Assembly: GCF_033473495.1 (NCBI RefSeq)
Contig: NC_088936.1
Coordinates: 2,356,001-2,420,000 of the forward strand
From: Cercospora beticola
Taxonomy: Eukaryota > Ascomycota > Dothideomycetes > Mycosphaerellales > Mycosphaerellaceae
Reading direction: 5' to 3'
Length of the DNA stretch: 64,000 nt
Made by a program: the position numbers and the translations under genes. The notes under the pieces were generated by a model that worked only from the letters and a program-made list of their open reading frames with translations, searched no databases and was not told the DNA's origin. Of the stretch, positions 58,634-64,000 are shown one piece after another (position 1 is the stretch's first letter; each line of letters starts with the position of its first letter).

Positions 58634-58863
58634 TAATACGTATCTAGATTAGTAAGTAGTATAATCTATTAGAGAGGTAGACTAGGCCCGTCTAGAAAAT
58701 AAGTTTCTAAAATCGTAGGCAAGGCGGACGACGCTCCTATAATAGATAAATACTTATATCTATCGTATAGAGAATAGATATCTATTCTCTTACGCTCCCC
58801 TTTACGACGTTCCGTGCTTCTACGTTAAGCCGGCTATGCCTTTAAAGTAGTACGAAGTCTCTA

Positions 58864-60928
58864 CTACTCTTCGTTCTCTATTAAGTGCCTTGCCTTAATA
58901 ATGTCTGAAGCCTTTTCCGCAATAGCGTAGACCTGCGTAAGATATTTTCAATATACAATTCACTCAATTAAGTCCGACTGAACTTACTGTATGGACCAGC
59001 CGTGCAGATGGTAGGAGCGGAATAATACTGGAATCTACCACACTTAGTCTCCCAATACCATGCACTTTCAAATCGCTGCCAACGACTCCTCCAAGCTCTA
59101 GCGGCATCATAGAGCAGCCACCACTGGTGTGCGAACAAGATGGATAAAGCCGTCGATGCTGGTTCAACGCCGATATCACATCTTGGGGGCTTGTATAGTT
59201 CGATCCTGGCAGAATCTCGACGGGGTTGAATTCGTTAATCAACGCTGACGTAGCGAACAGTTTCCGCGTGTAGTTCACCATAGAGCTTATAAGGAGCGTG
59301 TCGATTGGGTTTGACAGTGTGTTGTACTGCACGACTGGTGGAGAAGAGTAAGGAGATGTGGTGTTAAGGAGCACACTTCCACGGGACAATGGCTTCTCGA
59401 GGAGGTTGAAAAATGTAGTGCTCCAGCCGTTGAAGGCAAACTCGTATATACCAGTCGTGGGCGATAGTAGCTGCTGCTTCAACGTGCGGATTTGGGCTTC
59501 GTATCCGTTGTATACAGTCTTCGTATATGCGGCTGGGAGGTAGTCATTGAAGTCAGTATGCGAAATTGTGCGGATAGTGTCGACAAGGTGTGGGTCAATC
59601 TGAGCAAGGGAAAGCGAAGCGATGAGATTTCCAAAACATAGTGTCAATGGACCCGTCTTGTTCTGCTCGTATTCTCGTTTCGCTTCCTGGTAGAGTGTTG
59701 CGTTGCGTACATAATCTCGCCACTGCGGAGCTCTGTACCCGGGAAGGCTCCAGACATAGTTGATGACTGGTGTGTCTTGAAGGTTCATGCCCACACCTGG
59801 CAGGTTATGAACGAGTTGAATCTGTGAAGTCAGTCAGCTAGAAATCCCTGATTTGTGCTTGTGTGCGACCGGTACCTTTGCTTCCTCGAGTAATCGACGC
59901 GGACCCACTCCAGAAACCTGTAAAAGGTAGGGACTGAAGACCGGACCTGCGGCGAGTATAACTTCTTTCCTAGCAGAGATGTACCTCAGCGAGTCTCCCG
60001 TCGAGTGACGATTCCTGATCCACACTCCAGTCGCACTTCGGTTCCTGAAATCAATGCGGTGCACTCGTGCTTCCACTAAGAGCTTCAGGTTTTCCCTTTG
60101 AGCAACGGGGTCGTAGTAGGCGGTTTTAGCGGAACTCCGAGTCTGCGTGTCTGGATTCTGCGTGCTTGGTACCCAGGACACGCCAGATTCATCGCTCCCT
60201 TCTGGCCAAATGCTGACGTCTTCTCGAGTCTGCTTTATGGCATCGATAAACAGCTCCTGTTGGGGTACTTGCCATGCCGGAAAGCTGCTATGGACCGGAC
60301 CATCGGTGCCCCAAGCCGATTTGTTCCAGGTCACTGAGAAATCTTTGTTAGCTTGACTTTTAGGCTGGCTGAAATTGGAGCTCTTCATAAAGTAACTGTT
60401 TTCCAGGCGTTAGTGGGAACTTATTGAACCAGTGCTTTCCATTTCATACGGGAAAAGATCATCCCAGCCCCATCCATCGTTTCCTAGATCCAACCAAGCA
60501 TCATAGTCCTGGGGCGAGCCCCGATTGAACAGCATGCCATTGACGACGCTTCCACCTCCTACGGTAGCTCCGACTGCGACTGGAAGCACAAGCCCGTCCA
60601 AACGCTCGACCGGCGCAATAGGGAAGGTGTGGTAAAGTTCTTGCACACTTAGATCCTGCTGCATGGCTTCAACAGAATAGAAGTTCGATGTTTGGGGTAT
60701 GTAAGCTGTTGCATTCTTTACAAGACCTCCGCATTCGACCACGAGTACAGACGTGTTGGTATCTTCGGAGAGTCGGTTGGCTACGACGAGGCCGGCGGTC
60801 CCCCCTCCAACAATAATAAAGTCATAAACATCTTGAATTGCTGGCGGGTGATATCCTCGCTTCCATTGGACTGGCTTGTCACATTGGTTCCAGAGAAGGC
60901 AAAGAAACCAAGAGAATGCAACCATCAT
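58864..60928 (-). CDS. GMC oxidoreductase (glucose-methanol-choline family), secreted type
   Basis: Four exons are 60450-60928, 59876-60395, 58988-59821 and 58864-58932; introns of 54-55 bp have GTATGA, GTACCG and GTAAGT donors and CAG acceptors. The product is 633 aa from the ATG at 60928 (MMVAFSWFLCLLWNQC, signal-like); 61048 is an alternative. The FAD site DFIIVGGGTAGLVVANRLSE and the C-terminal CSHTSGGCSMMPLELGGVV (catalytic His region) are seen, then RLSVVDSSIIPLLPSARLVH. The last exon (VYAIAEKASDIIKARH) completes the family C-terminus and ends 4 bp from the AT-rich block. The family oxidises alcohols, sugars or aryl alcohols. The exact substrate is unknown. Confidence 0.88.
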
Positions 60929-62186
60929 CGAGAATGCCAACTCTACTCCAGAGCTGCGTGTGTCGCAAATTACAGCGTGCGCTCTTGCGTATAGACTGAT
61001 GCTGCAGACTGTCAGCCTTCGGTTCCTAGCACTAACTCCTGGTTCCAAAACAGCAAATGCATGATAGGGCTCTTGGTAGGCCTTGAACAGTCTGCATGAC
61101 CTGGTACGGCTGCTATCCTGGTCCCACAGAGCAACGATTTCATCTTACATCTCCACATCCTTACGGCCGACAGAAGTTCCAAGGAACGCTCAGGGTCACT
61201 GGAAAGCTGCCAACTCTATCGCCCAAGTATTCTGTCCTAACTTCGAGAGAAAGTTTCGCATAGACCACTGGAGAAGACTTTGTCAGTATCGCCATTTCCA
61301 AGCGGGGGAAGGCACCGATGTCAGTCACTGCTCTGAGTTGTTCTAATGCAGGATAGCAAGGACACTTTTTCATGCTTCCGGAGTCGAAATGTCTTCCACC
61401 GTAGATAAAAGGGTGATGATTGGGCGGGGGATAGCATTTCTTCGATGATATTCCTGGATCCCCTCGACGGAATGAATTGGAACCACCTCACATTGCGGCT
61501 TTCGACGAGACAGGGCACATTGTCTCGACTTTGTCACATCAGAAGTGCGCGATTTTCGAATTAACTTCGCACGATTGTGGCATGTCCTCACGCGGCAAAA
61601 AACCGGCGATGGTATACGCTTGTTTTTACGTGGGCTTCCCTAGGAAGTCAGGCCGTCTGTGCTAGTTCTCGGCCTGATCGACGACTGCGGTGTGTCAAGG
61701 GTAAGGCAAGGGGTTGGCATGAAGTGACCTCAGCCTCGAATGTTGCTTAATAAAAGTAACTTTTGCCAACTTGTATACTGCTTTAGGAAAGGCGACTCTG
61801 AAGCGGAGTATAGACAGGGCTTCGGGCGATAGAATTACAGTTTCCAGTCGGAATCCGCGACGAGAGAGTTCCAAGTTAGTGCGACGGCAGTAAGCCCCAA
61901 GTAGGATCAAACCTTGTTGCAGAGGTCTGCTTCCTGTGTACATAAGGCTCATGGCCACTTCTCCTCGTGATGTACTTGAGGTATTGTCTTGATAGGCTAG
62001 GGTACGCGCAAGTTTTAGTGGATCCCTTCATCATGAGGTTTACGTGAAGTTAGCAAGATAATAGGACATTGTTGTATCGAATAGCGTCTGTTCATCGTCC
62101 ACGTAGTTTCAAAATCGACAAAGGGACAAGACGCCAATGTACTAGACAGGGTTCTGTCCATGCATATATGCTTCTTCGAGATCTGC
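60929..62186. other. intergenic 1.2 kb
   Basis: Normal base composition. Short overlapping frames without motifs. It should hold the GMC promoter and the ABC transporter 3' UTR. Confidence 0.5.
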
Positions 62187-64000
62187 TCAACTAAAACTTT
62201 GCTGGAGCACGTTCCTTCGATACCATGAGCTTCGTCCTAGCAACTCGCGATGAGTGCCCTGGTCTACGCACAGACCTTGATTGATTACGAAAATGATATC
62301 CGCTCGTTGTATGGTGTGTAACTTGTGAGCCACGACAACCACTGTCACCCCATCTTGCTTGTTGACGGTATGAAGATGCGCTTTCCAACGAGCCTCAGAC
62401 TGGCTATCAAGACCACTTGTTGGCTCATCAAGCAGAAGAATCTCGGGCTCACGCACCAATGCCCTTGCGTTACACAGACGTTGCGTTTCGCCGCCAGAAA
62501 AGCGACTCCCGACTGTGCCACAGTCAGTCTGGTACCCTGATGGAAGTGCTCGAATGACTTCATGAATCCCAGCGCTACGGGCAGCGCTTTGGAGTTTATG
62601 AAGGGGACTCATCTCCACACTTGGATCGGATCCAACATTGAGGTTAAAAGCAACAGGGCCCTCAAATAGTGAATTGACCTGTGGAACCAGAGACATGCTC
62701 CGGCGGTAATGATGCATTCCACTGCCTTCTGCGTGTATGTCTTCTCCGTTGATGAGGACACGCCCCCGCGAAGGGGCATACAGACCTTCGATGAGACTGA
62801 GTATCGTCGATTTTCCCGAGCCGCAGTCGCCGACGAAGGCACAAAATGATCCACGTGGGATCGTGAGGGTCAGTTGACCAAGAACTTCGCGGGTAGGTCG
62901 GCTTGGGTAAGCGAAGTGTATCGATCTCAGCTCGATGATGGGTGTGTTTTGTGGCCATGAAATTACCTTCCTCCGTCGCAGGGCTTCTCCATCGTGGACC
63001 GTGAATGCAGTAGTTCCCACGTTGGAACGGCCGCTTAGGTTCGATATCTCCTGTTTTCGTGGTATCAATGCGACAAGGTTCGAGATCCTTGTCGTAGCTG
63101 GGCCAGTCCGAGCCAGTTCGTGAGGAAGGCCCATGATTTTCCCTAACCCATGAGCTCCAGACGCAAGCGATGGTAGCGCCATGAACATCTGTGCTGCACT
63201 GCAGTGGCCGGCAAAGATTTGCTTGACGCCCCACCAGTACGTGATCCCATGAACGAAAAGTGGGAAGCTCATCGATGCTGCCAAGAAGAAGTTGGCGTAG
63301 ATCACCTTGCGCAAGCGTACAGCTCGGTGTGCCGCGAGACTGTCCGCGAACGCCCGCAGTGCCTCTTCCTCAAGCCCGAAACAAATCAGGTGACGGACTC
63401 TGCTGAGAGATGCTTTGTTCGTATCAATGGAACGTCTGAACGCCTCGTAGTGCAGGGCGTAGAGCGGGCCAAGCAGCTTGGAGCACAAAACCCCGGCTGC
63501 GCTCACAAGTGGCAGAGTTGGCAATAGCATCTGAAGGTTGTCCGTCAGAAGTCAGTACATTGCTCAGCATCTTCCAAGGGACAACGCGAATCTAGCGACA
63601 CTTACGACAGCCACCTTCCAAGCAACTACATGTGCGAATGCTGGTCCTACCGTGGAAGAGACGGCAGCGCCGATGGTGTGCTCAATAATCGTGGCTGTCA
63701 AGTTGTCAAGCAATGTAGCATCGGCGAATGCACTGTCCCTTAGTCTCAGGTGGCTATCGTGCCAGGCTAGGTCTTTATTGAGCAAAGCGTGTAAAGACAG
63801 CACTCTCACACGGCTGAGAAAGCTTTCGGTAACGCGGTCAATCGCATACGCCCCAAGGAAACCAGTAGCAGAAACAATCATCCCAGTCGCCACAAGCATC
63901 AAGCAGTAGGCATGGCTCACACTAGTGGACTGGGGCTGTGCTGTGGTGCTATGGGGGACTGCCGTCTGGGCACTCGCCATGAGGACCGCATCGAGAAGAG
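62187..64000 (-). CDS. ABC-B (multidrug-resistance type) transporter, C-terminal half, cut by window edge
   Basis: Exons are 63606 to beyond 64000 and 62187-63530; the 75-bp intron (GTAAGT...CTTCAG) joins VVAWKVAV to MLLPTLPLVSAAG. The membrane domain has spans near AYCLMLVATGMIVSATGFLGAY, the intron junction and VIYANFFLAASMSFPLFVHG. The nucleotide-binding domain has Walker A GDCGSGKST, Q-loop LVPQVNSLFEG, signature RFSGGETQR, Walker B ILLLDEPTSGLD and H-loop VVAHKL. A Cys replaces the usual Ser in Walker A position 3. The frame stays open to the window end, so this is the second half of a full transporter. It may export a metabolite or toxicant. Confidence 0.88.

Larger units (their letters stand above)
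42060..58860. repeat. 17-kb AT-rich, RIP-mutated transposon block
   Basis: From about 42,060 to 58,860 the DNA is dominated by TA, CTA and TAG. CA and TG are nearly absent, while AC, CT and AG stay common. That is the footprint of C-to-T change at CpA on both strands, as in fungal RIP. There is no long open frame on any strand. The contents I can identify are two minus-strand LINEs, one nested LINE 3' end, one LINE 3' end at the right, and an LTR-like pair. The stretch from about 56.7 to 58.4 kb is decayed repeat that I cannot classify. Confidence 0.93.

Noticed and set aside
42060..58860. Mitochondrial DNA insertion
   Set aside because: AT richness comes from missing CA/TG, and LINE enzyme motifs are present; no mitochondrial gene was seen.
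1..64000. tRNA, rRNA or CRISPR features
   Set aside because: No cloverleaf with a GGTTCRA arm, no rRNA-like sequence and no regular spacer array was noticed by eye; a tRNA scan would settle the former.

Overview
The window reads as nuclear DNA of a filamentous ascomycete, probably a Dothideomycete (Mycosphaerellaceae-like; this placement is inference). Genes are dense and carry short introns (about 48-116 bp) with GTRNGT-like donors and CAG-like acceptors. The families are typical of fungi: Zn2Cys6 regulators, GMC oxidoreductase, SYS1, COG3, FG nucleoporin. A 17-kb AT-rich block shows an extreme repeat-induced point mutation (RIP) signature. Gene models were assembled by hand: I joined exons where frame, splice signals and protein family agreed.

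Layout. 1-833: oxalate decarboxylase, cut by the left edge. 1.4-2.2 kb: DUF1275 membrane protein. 2.4-3.9 kb: an ALDH-like protein that seems to lack catalytic residues and has a C-terminal membrane anchor. 4.2-4.6 kb: small unknown protein. 4.9-11.2 kb: a possible catabolic group (fumarylacetoacetase-like hydrolase, cupin, regulator with C2H2 plus Zn2Cys6 fingers, aldo-keto reductase). 12.5-24.6 kb: housekeeping genes (mitoferrin, mitochondrial AsnRS, MIT-AAA ATPase, SYS1, complex I NDUFA11-like subunit), a secreted 200-aa protein and an acidic unknown. 24.7-26.4 kb: two paralogues of a small cysteine-rich secreted protein, one without a visible signal-peptide exon. 27.5-41.1 kb: Zn2Cys6 regulator, proteasome beta-2, Nup159/Nup214-like nucleoporin, COG3, two-RRM protein.

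42.06-58.86 kb holds no living gene that I can see. It is a stack of decayed transposons almost without CA/TG dinucleotides. On the minus strand lie two non-LTR retrotransposons (LINEs), recognisable from endonuclease (GDFN) and reverse-transcriptase motifs. One is interrupted by a plus-strand, 5'-truncated LINE 3' end flanked by a perfect 15-bp target-site duplication. On the left is an LTR-like repeat pair. Right of the block lie a GMC oxidoreductase, whose last exon touches the block edge, and the 3' half of an ABC-B transporter running off the window.

How it works together: the left 41 kb is mostly core genome with one metabolic group and two secreted-protein loci. The 42-64 kb part looks like an accessory, repeat-bounded compartment. 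The most interesting points are the TSD-proven nested LINE insertion, the tandem cysteine-rich secreted paralogues, the pseudo-ALDH, and the divergent FAH/cupin promoter with an inverted repeat.
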